Shown here one piece after another: positions 8,290 to 17,317 of a DNA stretch of 38,032 bases. Below the pieces are notes generated by a model that did not search any database, was not told where the DNA came from, and saw only the letters and a list, made by a program, of their open reading frames with translations. The first letter of the stretch is position 1. Each line of letters starts with the position of its first letter. Position numbers and translations under genes: made by a program. Source of the DNA: Methylobacterium ajmalii (GTDB lineage Bacteria > Pseudomonadota > Alphaproteobacteria > Rhizobiales > Beijerinckiaceae); the NCBI RefSeq assembly GCF_016613415.1, contig NZ_JACWCT010000089.1, forward strand, positions 1 through 38,032, given 5' to 3'.

Positions 8290-8786
8290 TCAGCCGGGGC
8301 GACGGGCCCGGAGGACCGGCGGGGAGGCGGAAACGGCGGTCTCGGGGCGGTCCGTGCGCTGCAGCCAAGCCAGGGCGCTGCGAGCCGCGTCCTCGGCCTG
8401 GTGCGCCCGCTCCTCGGCGGCCGCGATCAGGGCGGCGGCGCGGCTCTGGGCAGCCTGTGCCCGGTCCTCGCCGCCACGATGTAGAGTTGCGCCTCATCGA
8501 GCCTTCTGTGGGCGCTGCGCAGCAGGCTCCGGGCCTGGGCTTGGCGTCGCCGGATCTCCGCCTCGGTCGCTTCGGCCTCGTCGGCCGCAGCCCGCACATG
8601 GGCGATCAGCCGGTCCCAGTCCCGGGGCGGGGCGCCGGCATCGACGGGCGACAGGCCGTCCCGCGCGGTTCGCTCGACGACCGAACGCACGAGGATCGCG
8701 AGGTGCGGATGGAGCTCCGGCGTCGCGCCGTTCTCGAAGTCGCCCCGCCGCGCGGCGCGTTCGCTGGCGAAGAAATCGATCCCCAT
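8290..8786 (-). pseudogene. Coiled-coil hypothetical protein with an apparent 1-nt frameshift
   Basis: From the ATG at 8786 the frame gives a helical, Ala/Arg/Glu-rich protein (MGIDFFASERAARRGDFENG at the start) that reads well as far as ...EAQLYIVAA at about 8470, then turns into an unconvincing Arg/Pro tail ending at 8427. The neighbouring frame takes over exactly there with EDRAQAAQSRAAALIAAAEE and continues helix-like to a TGA at 8290-8292. Adding one G in the run near 8468-8474 (GCGGCGAGG to GCGGCGGAGG) would rejoin both halves into a 165-residue protein. So it is either a recent frameshift or a sequencing error. No family recognised; an uninterrupted 119-residue product (8427-8786) is the alternative. 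Both halves look like one coiled coil. Confidence 0.6.
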
Positions 8787-9180
8787 GACGTCCGTCCCGT
8801 CGTCCCAAGCCGGGTCGCCCCGCGGTGATGCCCGGGAGTGTCACAGATCATGGTTAATCGTGGATTAATCTCAAGAGTTGTCATAGCCAAGAGCCGCAGG
8901 GGAAGAGGCCCGGATCGGTAGAAATGGATCGATCACGAGCGGACCAATCGCGCCCCAACGACTGATGAACGGCGCCTCGGCGGCGCTCGGAAACCGCGAT
9001 CCCGTGACGGTGAAGGCGCCGGATCGGGAGGACACGGCGCCCGAGACTCCGGAAATCCTGCCGCGCCGGAATGCGTACGCCGACGCCGGCCCCGACCGGC
9101 ACGCCCCCGCATCCCGAAATCCACGCCCGGCCCGACCTTCGCCATTGACGCCCCGGGGCTGCAGGGCCTAACCGACGATC
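8787..9180. other. Intergenic region upstream of two divergent genes
   Basis: About 394 nt between the minus-strand coiled-coil gene and the plus-strand DUF2946 gene. It holds a candidate minus-strand promoter (8847-8874) in a locally AT-rich patch. Apart from that I see only GC-rich sequence; no Fur- or Irr-like AT-rich operator is visible before the uptake cluster. A 68-codon frame at 8965-9171 has no coding character. Confidence 0.5.
8847..8874 (-). promoter_or_regulatory. Candidate sigma-70 promoter for the coiled-coil gene
   Basis: On the minus strand TTGAGA (8869-8874) is followed after 16 nt by CATGAT (8847-8852), in an AT-rich patch (GATTAATCCACGATTAA) that stands out from the GC-rich surroundings. 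It is about 60 nt before the ATG at 8786. The -10 hexamer is only a 4/6 match. Confidence 0.35.
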
Positions 9181-9543
9181 ATGCGCAGGTTTTCGCCGCA
9201 ACGGCCGATCGTCCGCGCGACCATCGCGGTGGTCGCGCTCTACGCGCTGTGCCTGCACGTCCTGCTCGGCGCACTCGCCCCGACCCCGGCCGTGGCCGCC
9301 CCGGGGGCCGTGATCTGCCAGCACGAGGCAGGCGACGGCAGCCCGCAGACGGCGGCGCATTGCGCCCTGGCCTGCTGCGTCGCGGCCCACCACGTCGCCC
9401 TCGCGGTCCCGGTCCTGCTGGCGTTCGGGTTCGCCTGGGACGGCCTGCCTCCGCCCGTCCGCGTCCCGCCCGCCGCCGACGAGAACCCGGTCCGGGCCCC
9501 GCCCGACCGCGCCGCCAGCCCGAGGGGACCGCCGCAGGCCTGA
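9181..9543 (+). CDS. DUF2946-like small membrane protein
   Basis: A 120-residue protein with an N-terminal hydrophobic segment (about residues 11-37), a Cys/His-bearing loop (ICQHEAGD, then HCALACCVAAHH at about residues 60-71) and a second hydrophobic stretch (about 70-84), ending in a Pro/Arg-rich tail. The arrangement of small size, leader-like helix and H-C-x3-CC-type motif fits DUF2946-type proteins that often lie next to TonB receptors and copper/iron genes. Metal handling in the periplasm is plausible from the Cys and His residues but is unproven. It is followed 47 nt later by a PepSY protein. No strong ribosome binding site is seen before the ATG, so the start is somewhat uncertain. 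Confidence 0.62.
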   Translation: MRRFSPQRPIVRATIAVVALYALCLHVLLGALAPTPAVAAPGAVICQHEAGDGSPQTAAHCALACCVAAHHVALAVPVLLAFGFAWDGLPPPVRVPPAADENPVRAPPDRAASPRGPPQA

Positions 9544-9590
9544 TCGATCCGTTGTCGCCATCGATCGCAGCCTGTCCGGATTCCCGCCCC

Positions 9591-10991
9591 ATGTCCGTTT
9601 CCTCCGCCGCCCCGGTCACGGGGCGCGCGCCCCCGCGCGGCGTGCCTCGTCCGAGCGCGCCCTTGCGCGACGCGCTCCATCGCGCGGTCTGGCGCTGGCA
9701 CTTCTACGCCGGCCTCCTCTGCCTGCCGTTCCTGATCCTCCTGTCGATCACCGGCTCGGTCTACCTGTTCAAGGACGAGATCAACCGCACGCTGTTCTCC
9801 TACCGGACGGTGGTGGCGGTGCGGGCGACGCCGCCGCTCTCGCCCGAGCGGCTGGTCTTCATCGCCGCCGAGGCGGTGCCGGATGCCGCGCCCAAGACCT
9901 ATGCGAGCCCCGACGCCCCCGACCGGGCGGCGGTCGTCACGATGGCCGGGCCGCAGGGCAGGACGCTCGTCTACCTCGACCCCTATGACGGCGCGGTGCT
10001 CGACCGGGTGGGGCGCGACGCCGAGGCGATGATGGTGGTGCGCCGGCTGCACAGCCTCGCGTATTTCGGTCCGGTGGCGAACGCGCTGATCGAGGTCGTG
10101 GCCGGCTTCACGGTGATCCTGGTCCTGAGCGGGATCTACCTGTGGTGGCCGCGCGGGCAGGGCGGCGGGGTCGTCGGCGTACGCGGCACGCCGCGGCGGC
10201 GGGTGTGGTGGCGCGACCTGCACGCGGTCACGGGCTTCGTCGCCGGGGCGGGCCTGCTCTTCCTCGCCGCGACCGGCCTGCCGTGGTCGATCCTGTGGGG
10301 CGACCAGGTCCGGGCGATCTCGAACCGGGCCGGGCTCGGCCAGCCCGATGCGCTCTGGGCCGGGGTGCCGGTCTCGGCGGTGCCAATGGGCGAGGTCCTC
10401 GACACGACGGGCTGGGCGCTGGAGGACGCGCCGCTGCCGCGCTCCCCTGCACAGGACGGTGTCCCGATCGGCATCGACCGGGCGATCGAGATCGTGACCG
10501 GGCTCGGGATGCCGGCAGGCTACGAGCTCGCCCTGCCGGAGGGCCCGACCGGGGTCTACGCGGCTGCCGCCTATCCGCGCGACGTCACGCGCCAGCGGAT
10601 GATCACCCTCGACCAGTATAGCGGCAAGCCGCTGGTCGACGTGCGGTTTCGCGATATCGGCCTCGTCGGGCGGGGCATCCAGTACGGGATCGGGCTGCAC
10701 AAGGGCGAGTTCGCGGGGCGGGTCAACCAGCTCCTGATACTGGCCTTCTGCCTCGCCACGCTCCTGCTCGCGGTGAGCGCCGCGGTGATGTGGTGGAAGC
10801 GCCGCCCCGCCGGGCGCCTCGGCGTGCCGCCCTGGCCCGGGGACCGACGGGTCGTCGCCGGGGTCACCGGGATCGTCGTCGCGCTCGGGATCGTCTTCCC
10901 CCTGACCGGGCTGGCGATCCTGGCGATGATCGTCCTCGACGCCGCGATCGCCGGCCTGCGCCGCACCCTCCGGCACCCCGCCGCCGCCTGA
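9591..10991 (+). CDS. PepSY-associated transmembrane protein
   Basis: A 466-residue inner-membrane protein from ATG 9591. Five hydrophobic segments are visible: FYAGLLCLPFLILLSITGSV (about 40-60), ALIEVVAGFTVILVLSGIYL (about 165-185) ending in WWP, GFVAGAGLLFLAATGLPWSI (about 215-235), LLILAFCLATLLLAVSAAVM (about 380-400) and a final span near 425-450. His residues at the start of the spans (WRWHFYAG, LHAVTG, LHKGEF) are typical of PepSY_TM proteins (PF03929), which resemble di-heme ferric reductases and act with TonB-dependent siderophore uptake. Here a TonB receptor follows 57 nt downstream. The expected role is reduction or release of iron from an imported chelate, an inference from family and context. 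Confidence 0.83.
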   Translation: MSVSSAAPVTGRAPPRGVPRPSAPLRDALHRAVWRWHFYAGLLCLPFLILLSITGSVYLFKDEINRTLFSYRTVVAVRATPPLSPERLVFIAAEAVPDAAPKTYASPDAPDRAAVVTMAGPQGRTLVYLDPYDGAVLDRVGRDAEAMMVVRRLHSLAYFGPVANALIEVVAGFTVILVLSGIYLWWPRGQGGGVVGVRGTPRRRVWWRDLHAVTGFVAGAGLLFLAATGLPWSILWGDQVRAISNRAGLGQPDALWAGVPVSAVPMGEVLDTTGWALEDAPLPRSPAQDGVPIGIDRAIEIVTGLGMPAGYELALPEGPTGVYAAAAYPRDVTRQRMITLDQYSGKPLVDVRFRDIGLVGRGIQYGIGLHKGEFAGRVNQLLILAFCLATLLLAVSAAVMWWKRRPAGRLGVPPWPGDRRVVAGVTGIVVALGIVFPLTGLAILAMIVLDAAIAGLRRTLRHPAAA

Positions 10992-11048
10992 TCCGACGCC
11001 GGCGCGACCGCGCCGCGCTCCCGCACCCGTTTCGTTGAGATCCCGTCC

Positions 11049-13394
11049 ATGCCGTCCCGTCCCGGTGCCGGCCTGCGCCCCCGCGCGCTCGCCTTCCTGC
11101 TCGCCGCCGTCCCGGCGACCGCCCATTCCCATGCCGCCGCCCAGGAGACCATCGCCCTCGACGAGATCTCGGTCGCGGGTGCGGCGCCGGTGCCAGGTTC
11201 GAGTCCAAGTCCGGGTCCAGGTCAGGTCGCGAGACCGGTCTTCGGGGTCGCGGCGCCGCCGGGCTCCGCCCCGAGCGTGATCGAGCGCCCGGTCGGCGAG
11301 GTCGTGACCGCCATCGGCCGGCAGGACGTGATCGCCAACCGGCCGGCGACCAGCGTCGCGCAGGTGCTCGTCAACAGCCCCGGCGTCACCGTGCGCCAGG
11401 GCAACGGTCCCCGCGACGTGGTGGTGTCGATCCGCGGCAACAACGCCCGCTCGACCGGCGTGATCAAGAACATGGTGGTCCTGGAGGACGGCTTCGTCGT
11501 CACCCAGCCCGACGGCGCCTCGCGCTTCGACATCACCGATCCGCGGGCCTATTCGCGCATCGACGTCTTCCGCGGGCCGCAATCGCCCCTGTTCGGCAAC
11601 TACGCCACCGGCGGGGCGATCGCCTTCCGCACCCGGACCGGGCGCGAGATCGACGGCTACGAGGTCGGGATCGATGCCGGAAGCTTCGGCACGCTCGGCC
11701 GCTACTTCACGGTCGGCGGCGTGAGCGGGCCCTACGAGGTCAGCCTGTTCGCCAGCGATTTCCGCAGCAACGGCTACCAGGACCACTCCAGCGCCGACAC
11801 CCAGACGGTGAACCTCCTGGCGAGCTACACGCCCAGCCCGGACAACCGCTTCACCCTCAAGGTGATCAACAACACGCTCGAGGCCGACCTTCCCGCCCGC
11901 TCGTCCCTGGCGCAGTACCGGATCAACCCCTACCAGCGCGGCTGCGCCAGCGCCGCCACGGCGGCGCCCGGCTGCACCACCGTCAACCTCCTGCAGAACG
12001 GCGCCTTCGGCACCACCGTGCCGGTGACGGCCTCCGAGGGGGCCTTCGGCCGCAACGACCGGCGCACGATCATCGCGGCGCGCTGGGAGCACGACATCAA
12101 CGCAAACACGACCTGGCGCACGCAGGTCGGCTTCGACGAGCGCAACTTCAACCAGCCGTTCTACACGACCTCCTCGCGCGGCAGCTATCCGTCCTACAAC
12201 GTCCTGTCGGACATCACCCATCGCGGCGAAGTGTTCGGCCTGCCGACGGTGGGCTACGCGGCACTCTCCTACAGCGCCATCGACAACCACATCTCGCTGT
12301 TCAACCGGGCGCCCTATCTCGGGCCGCGCCTCGGCGCGCTCGCGAGCAACCAGGAGGCGGCGCAGTCGAATCTCGGCGGCCGCGCGCGGGCCGAGGTCGC
12401 GCTGTCGGAGCGGTGGACCGGCGTGCTCGGCGTCTCGGCCGAGAACACTTGGCTCACGGGCCGCACCCTGACCTACGCCTACTCGGCCGCCGGCACGACC
12501 CGGATGGCGGCCGACATCGACCGCAGCTTCCTTAACGTCGCGCCGGAACTGGCGCTGGTCTACCGGCCCGACGACACCCTGGCTTTCCGCGGGCGGGTCG
12601 CCACCGGCTACGCCACCCCGGCGGCGAGCCAGCTCTTCGTCACCCCGGCCGGCGTGCCGGGCAACAACACCGACCTGCGCACCCAGACCAACCTCGGATT
12701 CGACCTCGGGGTCGACTGGTCGCCGCTGCCGGAGCTGCGCCTCAGCCTGACCGGCTTCTACGAGTTCTTTCGCAACGAGCTCGTCACCCAATCGCCGGGG
12801 GCGGGCCTCCTGAGCTACACCTTCAACGCCCCGGCCTCCGAACATCGCGGCATCGAGGCGGGGGCCGAGTGGGCGTTCTCGCCCGGCTGGCGGGCCAACG
12901 CCGCCTACGGCCTCAACGACCAGTTCTATACCCGCTACGTCGAGCAGCTGAGCGCCGGCAGCCTGACGGCGCGGTTCGACCGGGCCGGGCGCCTGATCCC
13001 GGGGGTACCGGCCCACCAGCTCCTCGCCCGGATCGGCTACGACCAGCCGACGGGGCCGCTGAAAGGGCTCGGCGCCTTCGTCGAGGCGGTCTACCAGGAC
13101 GGCTTCTTCCTCGACAACGCCAACCAGCTGAAGGCGCCGGGCTACGCGCTCCTCAACGCCAACGTCCACTACGACACCGATCTCGTCGGGTCCTACGCCA
13201 AGCGCCTCAGCCTCTACGTCGAGGTGCGCAACATCCTCGACACGACCTACATCGCCTCGGCCCAGCCGCTGGCGAACTCGATCAGCGCGGCGACCGGGCT
13301 GCAGAACGGGGCGGGGGTACTCGCCACCACCACCGGCTCGATCTTCGCCGGAGCGCCGCGCAGCGTCGTCGGCGGGATGAAGCTGGCGTTCTGA
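11049..13394 (+). CDS. TonB-dependent outer membrane receptor
   Basis: 781 residues. A signal peptide (basic start, ALAFLLAAVPATAHSHAAAQ) is followed by a TonB-box-like ETIALDEISV, a Pro/Ser/Gly linker, and a plug domain with VAQVLVNSPGVTVRQGNG, VVVSIRGNNARSTG, DVFRGPQSPLFGNYATGG. The remainder is beta-barrel-like with aromatic-alternating strands, ending in KLAF with the C-terminal Phe needed for outer membrane assembly. The protein belongs to the TonB-dependent siderophore receptor class; the ligand cannot be predicted. It ends in a terminator whose stem includes its stop codon. The adjoining PepSY and DUF2946 genes suggest ferric-chelate or other metal-complex import. Confidence 0.9.
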   Translation: MPSRPGAGLRPRALAFLLAAVPATAHSHAAAQETIALDEISVAGAAPVPGSSPSPGPGQVARPVFGVAAPPGSAPSVIERPVGEVVTAIGRQDVIANRPATSVAQVLVNSPGVTVRQGNGPRDVVVSIRGNNARSTGVIKNMVVLEDGFVVTQPDGASRFDITDPRAYSRIDVFRGPQSPLFGNYATGGAIAFRTRTGREIDGYEVGIDAGSFGTLGRYFTVGGVSGPYEVSLFASDFRSNGYQDHSSADTQTVNLLASYTPSPDNRFTLKVINNTLEADLPARSSLAQYRINPYQRGCASAATAAPGCTTVNLLQNGAFGTTVPVTASEGAFGRNDRRTIIAARWEHDINANTTWRTQVGFDERNFNQPFYTTSSRGSYPSYNVLSDITHRGEVFGLPTVGYAALSYSAIDNHISLFNRAPYLGPRLGALASNQEAAQSNLGGRARAEVALSERWTGVLGVSAENTWLTGRTLTYAYSAAGTTRMAADIDRSFLNVAPELALVYRPDDTLAFRGRVATGYATPAASQLFVTPAGVPGNNTDLRTQTNLGFDLGVDWSPLPELRLSLTGFYEFFRNELVTQSPGAGLLSYTFNAPASEHRGIEAGAEWAFSPGWRANAAYGLNDQFYTRYVEQLSAGSLTARFDRAGRLIPGVPAHQLLARIGYDQPTGPLKGLGAFVEAVYQDGFFLDNANQLKAPGYALLNANVHYDTDLVGSYAKRLSLYVEVRNILDTTYIASAQPLANSISAATGLQNGAGVLATTTGSIFAGAPRSVVGGMKLAF

Positions 13395-13417
13395 CGCCCG
13401 GTGCGACCCGGGCGTCA
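13392..13417. terminator. Bidirectional terminator containing both convergent stop codons
   Basis: TGACGCCCGG (13392-13401) pairs perfectly with CCGGGCGTCA (13408-13417) around a 6-nt loop. The first three bases are the TGA of the TonB receptor gene, and the last three are the TGA (as TCA) of the minus-strand ATPase gene. The intergenic gap is only 20 nt. Confidence 0.75.
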
Positions 13418-15265
13418 GGCCACCGCCGCAATGGCGCCCGGGGCCTCCCATTCGGGGCCCCAGACCTGCACGACGTGGCCGGGCGAGACCTCGCGGTAGA
13501 TCCGCTCGGGCGGCACGTAGTCGACCGGGCGGATCGGACTCTTGATCTCGTCGCTGCGCACGGCGTGGAGCTGGCGGCGCCGGCCCGGATCGGGCACCGG
13601 CACGGCGGCCATCAGCTTCTTCGTATAGGGGTGCTGGGGTGCGCCAAAGATCGCCGCCCGGGGGCCGATCTCGACGATCTCGCCGAGATACATCACGGCG
13701 ACCCGGTGGCTGACGCGCTCCACCACCGCCATGTCGTGCGAGATGAACAGGTAGGCCAGACCCAGCGCAGCCTGCAGGTCGAGCATCAGGTTCACCACCT
13801 GCGCCTTCACCGAGACGTCGAGGGCCGAGACCGACTCGTCGGCCACGATCAGCCGGGGTTCCAGCGCCAGCGTGCGGGCGATGCAGATGCGCTGGCGCTG
13901 GCCGCCGGAGAATTCGTGCGGGTAGCGGCTCGCCATCTCGGGCTTGAGGCCGACCCGGCGCAGCAGGTCGGCGGCGCGGTTCCGCGCCTGCGCGCGCGAG
14001 CAGAGACGGTTGATCAGCAGCGGCTCGGCGATGGCCGCCCCCACGCTCATCCGCGGATCGAGGCTGGCGAAGGGGTCCTGGAAGATCATCTGCATCCGCC
14101 GGCGGCAGGCACGCAGGGCGGCGGGAGACAGGCCGAGCACGTTCTCGCCGTCGAGGAGGACCGAGCCGGCGACCGGCTCGATCAGCCGCAGCACCGAGCG
14201 GCCGGTGGTGGACTTGCCGCAGCCCGATTCGCCGACGAGGGCCAGGGTCTCGCCCGCCCGCACCGCGAAGGAGACGTCCTCGACCGCGTGGACCCGGCCG
14301 CGCACCCGCGAGAGCAGGCCGCCGCGGATGTCGAAGCGGGTGGTGAGCCCCTTCACCTCGAGCACCGGGCGCTCGCCCTCGCGCACGGTGTCGGGAAGCG
14401 GCGGAGCCGCCTCCGGCTCGCCGGTGGCGCGGTCGACAATCTCGAACCGGGCCGGGCGGGTGGTGCCCTGCATCGCCCCGAGGCGGGGCACGGCGGCGAG
14501 GAGCGCCCGGCTGTAGGGATGGGCCGGGCGGCGGAAGATCTGCTCGGTGGCCCCCGTCTCGACGGCGCGGCCGTCGACCATCACCACGGTGCGGTCGGCG
14601 ATCTCGGCCACCACCCCCATGTCGTGGGTGATGAACAGGACCGACATCCCTTCCTCCTCCTGGAGGAGCTTGATGAGGTCGAGGATCTGGGCCTGGATCG
14701 TCACGTCGAGCGCCGTCGTCGGCTCGTCGGCGATGAGGAGCTTGGGCCGGCAGGCGAGCGCCATCGCGATCATCACCCGCTGGCGCATGCCGCCGGAGAA
14801 GCGGTGCGGGTAATCGTGCACCCGCGAGGCGGCCGCCGGGATGCGCACCTTGTCGAACAGCCGCACGGTCTCGGCCTCGGCCTCTCCATGCGACATGCCG
14901 CGGTGGAGCCGCAGCGCCTCGCCGATCTGGAAGCCGACGGTGAGCACCGGGTTCAGGCTCGTCATCGGCTCCTGGAAGATCATCGCGACGTCGTCGCCGC
15001 GGATGCGCCGCATCTCGGCGTCGGGAAGGCGCAGGAGGTCGCGGCCCTCGAGCAGCACCCGGCCGCCGGTGCGGGTCGCGTCGCGCGGCGTGAGCCGCAT
15101 GATCGACATCGCCGTGACGCTCTTGCCGGAGCCCGATTCGCCCACGAGGGCGACGGTCTCCTTGGGGCCGATGTCGAACGAGACGCCGTGCACCACCGGG
15201 CGCCAGGCCTGCTCGGAGCGGAACGCGACGGTGAGGTCCTGGACCGAGAGGATCGGGGTGGTCAT
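13415..15265 (-). CDS. Peptide/opine-type ABC transporter, fused double ATP-binding protein
   Basis: 616 residues with two complete ABC domains in one chain, as in GsiA and YejF. First domain: Walker [11 protein letters not shown], signature [12 protein letters not shown], Walker [13 protein letters not shown]. Second domain: [34 protein letters not shown]. The C-terminal piece of each half resembles the oligopeptide/dipeptide transporter C-terminal region (for example [12 protein letters not shown] and [12 protein letters not shown]). It energises import through the two permeases encoded upstream. It is separated from the permease genes by 187 nt, which hold a MITE-like element; the element ends 40 nt upstream of the ATG so its ribosome binding site is intact. 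Confidence 0.9.
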   Translation of the reverse strand: MTTPILSVQDLTVAFRSEQAWRPVVHGVSFDIGPKETVALVGESGSGKSVTAMSIMRLTPRDATRTGGRVLLEGRDLLRLPDAEMRRIRGDDVAMIFQEPMTSLNPVLTVGFQIGEALRLHRGMSHGEAEAETVRLFDKVRIPAAASRVHDYPHRFSGGMRQRVMIAMALACRPKLLIADEPTTALDVTIQAQILDLIKLLQEEEGMSVLFITHDMGVVAEIADRTVVMVDGRAVETGATEQIFRRPAHPYSRALLAAVPRLGAMQGTTRPARFEIVDRATGEPEAAPPLPDTVREGERPVLEVKGLTTRFDIRGGLLSRVRGRVHAVEDVSFAVRAGETLALVGESGCGKSTTGRSVLRLIEPVAGSVLLDGENVLGLSPAALRACRRRMQMIFQDPFASLDPRMSVGAAIAEPLLINRLCSRAQARNRAADLLRRVGLKPEMASRYPHEFSGGQRQRICIARTLALEPRLIVADESVSALDVSVKAQVVNLMLDLQAALGLAYLFISHDMAVVERVSHRVAVMYLGEIVEIGPRAAIFGAPQHPYTKKLMAAVPVPDPGRRRQLHAVRSDEIKSPIRPVDYVPPERIYREVSPGHVVQVWGPEWEAPGAIAAVA

Positions 15266-15300
15266 CGTGGATTGCCCTGAGGATGCGTGCTCCCGTTCGC

Positions 15301-15423
15301 GACCTCATCCTGAGGTGCGAGCGGAGCGAGCCTCGAAGGAGACCTCCAGCGGTCTCCGAGGGATCTGGAGCCGTCCTTCGAGGTCAGTCGATCGTCGATC
15401 GACGGACGCCTCAGGATGAGGTC
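15301..15423. repeat. 123-bp MITE-like palindromic element
   Basis: The ends GACCTCATCCTGAGG (15301-15315) and CCTCAGGATGAGGTC (15409-15423) are perfect 15-bp terminal inverted repeats. Inside, CCTCGAAGGA (15331-15340) pairs with TCCTTCGAGG (15374-15383), and the centre has a further small hairpin. It has no coding capacity. Repeats beginning CCTCATCCTGAGG are well known between genes of Hyphomicrobiales. Here it sits inside an ABC operon. Confidence 0.75.
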
Positions 15424-15452
15424 CGGGGTGGGAATGAGGGCGGTGCCGGCTC

Positions 15453-16382
15453 TCACAACACCCGCCGCGGATCGAGCGCGTCGCGCAAGCCGTCGCCGAT
15501 GAAGTTGATCGACAGGACGGTCAGGAAGATCGCGGCGCCCGGAAACAGCGCCCAGTGCGGCGCCACGTCGAGGTGGTCCTTGGCGTCGTAGAGGAGCCGG
15601 CCCCAGGTCGGGATGTCGGGCGGGAAGCCGAGACCGAGAAACGACAGGGTGGATTCGGCGATGATCGCCGACGAGACCTCGATCGTCGCCGCGACGATCA
15701 CCGGGCCGATGGCGTTCGGCAGGATATGGCGGGTGACGAGGTGCCAGGCGGTCGCTCCTTGAGAGCGCGCGGCCTCGACGAACTCCTTCTCGCGCAAGCT
15801 CAGGAACTGCGCCCGCACGAGGCGCGCCACCGGCATCCAGCGCAGGCCGCCGATCACCGCGACAATCATCACGAAGACGCCGCCCTCGACCCCGAAGGCC
15901 TGCTTCAGCTGGTCCCGGAAGAGGTAGATGATGAGGAGCAGCAGCGGCAGCTGCGGCAGCGACAGGAACAGGTCGGTCAGCCACATCAGGAACGGGTCGA
16001 GGAAGCGGCGCGACATGCCGGCGAGCGCGCCGACCACGACGCCGACGACGGTCGCGACGATCATCGCGGCGAACCCCACCGCCAGCGAGATCCGCCCGCC
16101 ATAGATCATGCGGGCCAGGAGATCCTGGCCGAGGTCGTCGGTGCCGAGAGGATGGGCCCAGGACGGGCCCTGGAGTGTCGCCGCGAAGTCGATCTCGTCG
16201 ATCGCCACCGGCCAGACCCAGCCGCCGAGGACGACCGCCAGCACCAGGAAGCCCAGCACCCCGACGCTGACGACCGCGAGGCGGTGGCGGCGGAAGCGCC
16301 GCCAGGTGTCCCGCCCCGAGACCGCCGGCGGCGTCGGGGCGGCCGCCTCAGCGGTAGGAGATGCGAGGGTCGAGCCAGCCAT
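15453..16382 (-). CDS. Peptide/opine-type ABC transporter permease (DppC/OppC type)
   Basis: 309 residues; about six membrane spans, a cytoplasmic leader with RRFRRHRLAVV that begins the first span, and the WAHPLGTDDLGQDLLARMIYG segment common to DppC-type permeases. The EAA loop EAARSQGATAWHLVTRHILPN (about residues 200-220) contacts the ATPase. ATG at 16382 lies 35 nt inside the preceding permease gene, suggesting translational coupling. It forms the inner-membrane channel with the DppB-type subunit. A 187-nt gap follows before the ATPase gene. Confidence 0.88.
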   Translation of the reverse strand: MAGSTLASPTAEAAAPTPPAVSGRDTWRRFRRHRLAVVSVGVLGFLVLAVVLGGWVWPVAIDEIDFAATLQGPSWAHPLGTDDLGQDLLARMIYGGRISLAVGFAAMIVATVVGVVVGALAGMSRRFLDPFLMWLTDLFLSLPQLPLLLLIIYLFRDQLKQAFGVEGGVFVMIVAVIGGLRWMPVARLVRAQFLSLREKEFVEAARSQGATAWHLVTRHILPNAIGPVIVAATIEVSSAIIAESTLSFLGLGFPPDIPTWGRLLYDAKDHLDVAPHWALFPGAAIFLTVLSINFIGDGLRDALDPRRVL

Positions 16383-17307
16383 AGAGGAGGTCCGCGACGA
16401 GGTTGAACAGGACGACGAGGCAGGCGAACACGAAGGTGACGGCCATCACCACCGGCGTGTCGTTGGCGAGCATCGCGTTGATGAGGAGCGAGCCGATCCC
16501 GGGGATCCGGAAGATCTGCTCGGTGACGATGGCGCCGCCGAACACCGCCGGGATCTGGAGCGCCACGAGCGTCACGACCGGGATCAGCGCGTTGCGGGCG
16601 ATGTGCCGGACCGTGACGGTGCCGTCCGACAGGCCCTTGGCCCGGGCGGTGGTGACGTAGTCGAGGCGGGCCACGTCGAGCACCGAGGCGCGGACGTAGC
16701 GGGTGTAGGAGGCTGCCTGGAAGAAGCCCAGCACGCAGACCGGCATGATCGCCTGCCGGACGTGCTCCCAGGCCCAGCGCCAGCCGGTGGCCGAGATGTC
16801 GGCCTGGTAGACGAAGGGCAGCCAGTCCAGCGTCAGGCTGAAGAGCAGGATGAACAGCAGACCGGTGAAGAAGGTCGGCAGCGAGAAGCCGATGAAGGCG
16901 AGCGTGTTGGCCACCTGGTCGAAGACCGAGTAGGGCCGGATCGCCGCCAGGATGCCGACCGGCACGGCGATCAGCAGCGCAAGCACCTGCGACGAGCCGA
17001 CCACGAACAGGGTGGTGGGCAGGCGTTGCAGGATCAGGTCGTCGACGTCGACCCGGCTGGCGAAGGAGAAGCCCCAGTCGCCCTGGAGCATCGCCGTCAG
17101 CCAGTGCAGGTAGCGCACCAGGATCGGGTCATCGAGGCCGAATTTCAGCCGCAGGGCCTCGCGCACCTCCGGCGGCACGTTGGGGTTGGTGGCCAGCTCC
17201 CCGAACGGGTCGCCGGGCGCGAGCGCCAGGACGGTGAACAGGATGAGGCTGATCCCGAGCAGGCTCGGGATCGCGATCAGCAGGCGGCGGAGGAGATAGG
17301 CTCCCAT
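16348..17307 (-). CDS. Peptide/opine-type ABC transporter permease (DppB/OppB type)
   Basis: 319 residues with about six membrane spans. The start YLLRRLLIAIPSLLGISLI is the classic DppB opening, followed by APGDPFGELA. The EAA-type coupling loop is TARAKGLSDGTVTVRHIARN (about 230-250), and GGAIVTEQIFRIPGIGSLLI is the conserved post-EAA block. The ATG lies 10 nt after the binding-protein gene stop. It pairs with the overlapping DppC-type permease. Nickel, peptide, glutathione and opine importers share this design, so the substrate is not fixed by sequence. Confidence 0.88.
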   Translation of the reverse strand: MGAYLLRRLLIAIPSLLGISLILFTVLALAPGDPFGELATNPNVPPEVREALRLKFGLDDPILVRYLHWLTAMLQGDWGFSFASRVDVDDLILQRLPTTLFVVGSSQVLALLIAVPVGILAAIRPYSVFDQVANTLAFIGFSLPTFFTGLLFILLFSLTLDWLPFVYQADISATGWRWAWEHVRQAIMPVCVLGFFQAASYTRYVRASVLDVARLDYVTTARAKGLSDGTVTVRHIARNALIPVVTLVALQIPAVFGGAIVTEQIFRIPGIGSLLINAMLANDTPVVMAVTFVFACLVVLFNLVADLLYGWLDPRISYR

Positions 17308-17317
17308 CGGGGGTTCG

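Noticed and set aside
8965..9171. A small 68-codon frame before the DUF2946 gene
   Set aside because: Pro/Arg-rich without a ribosome binding site or recognisable feature.
9240..15308. A 2022-codon open frame on the minus strand
   Set aside because: It lies antisense to the TonB and PepSY genes and out of frame with the ABC ATPase. Its Arg/Asp/Gly-rich sequence has no domain pattern; it is an effect of GC-rich codon usage.
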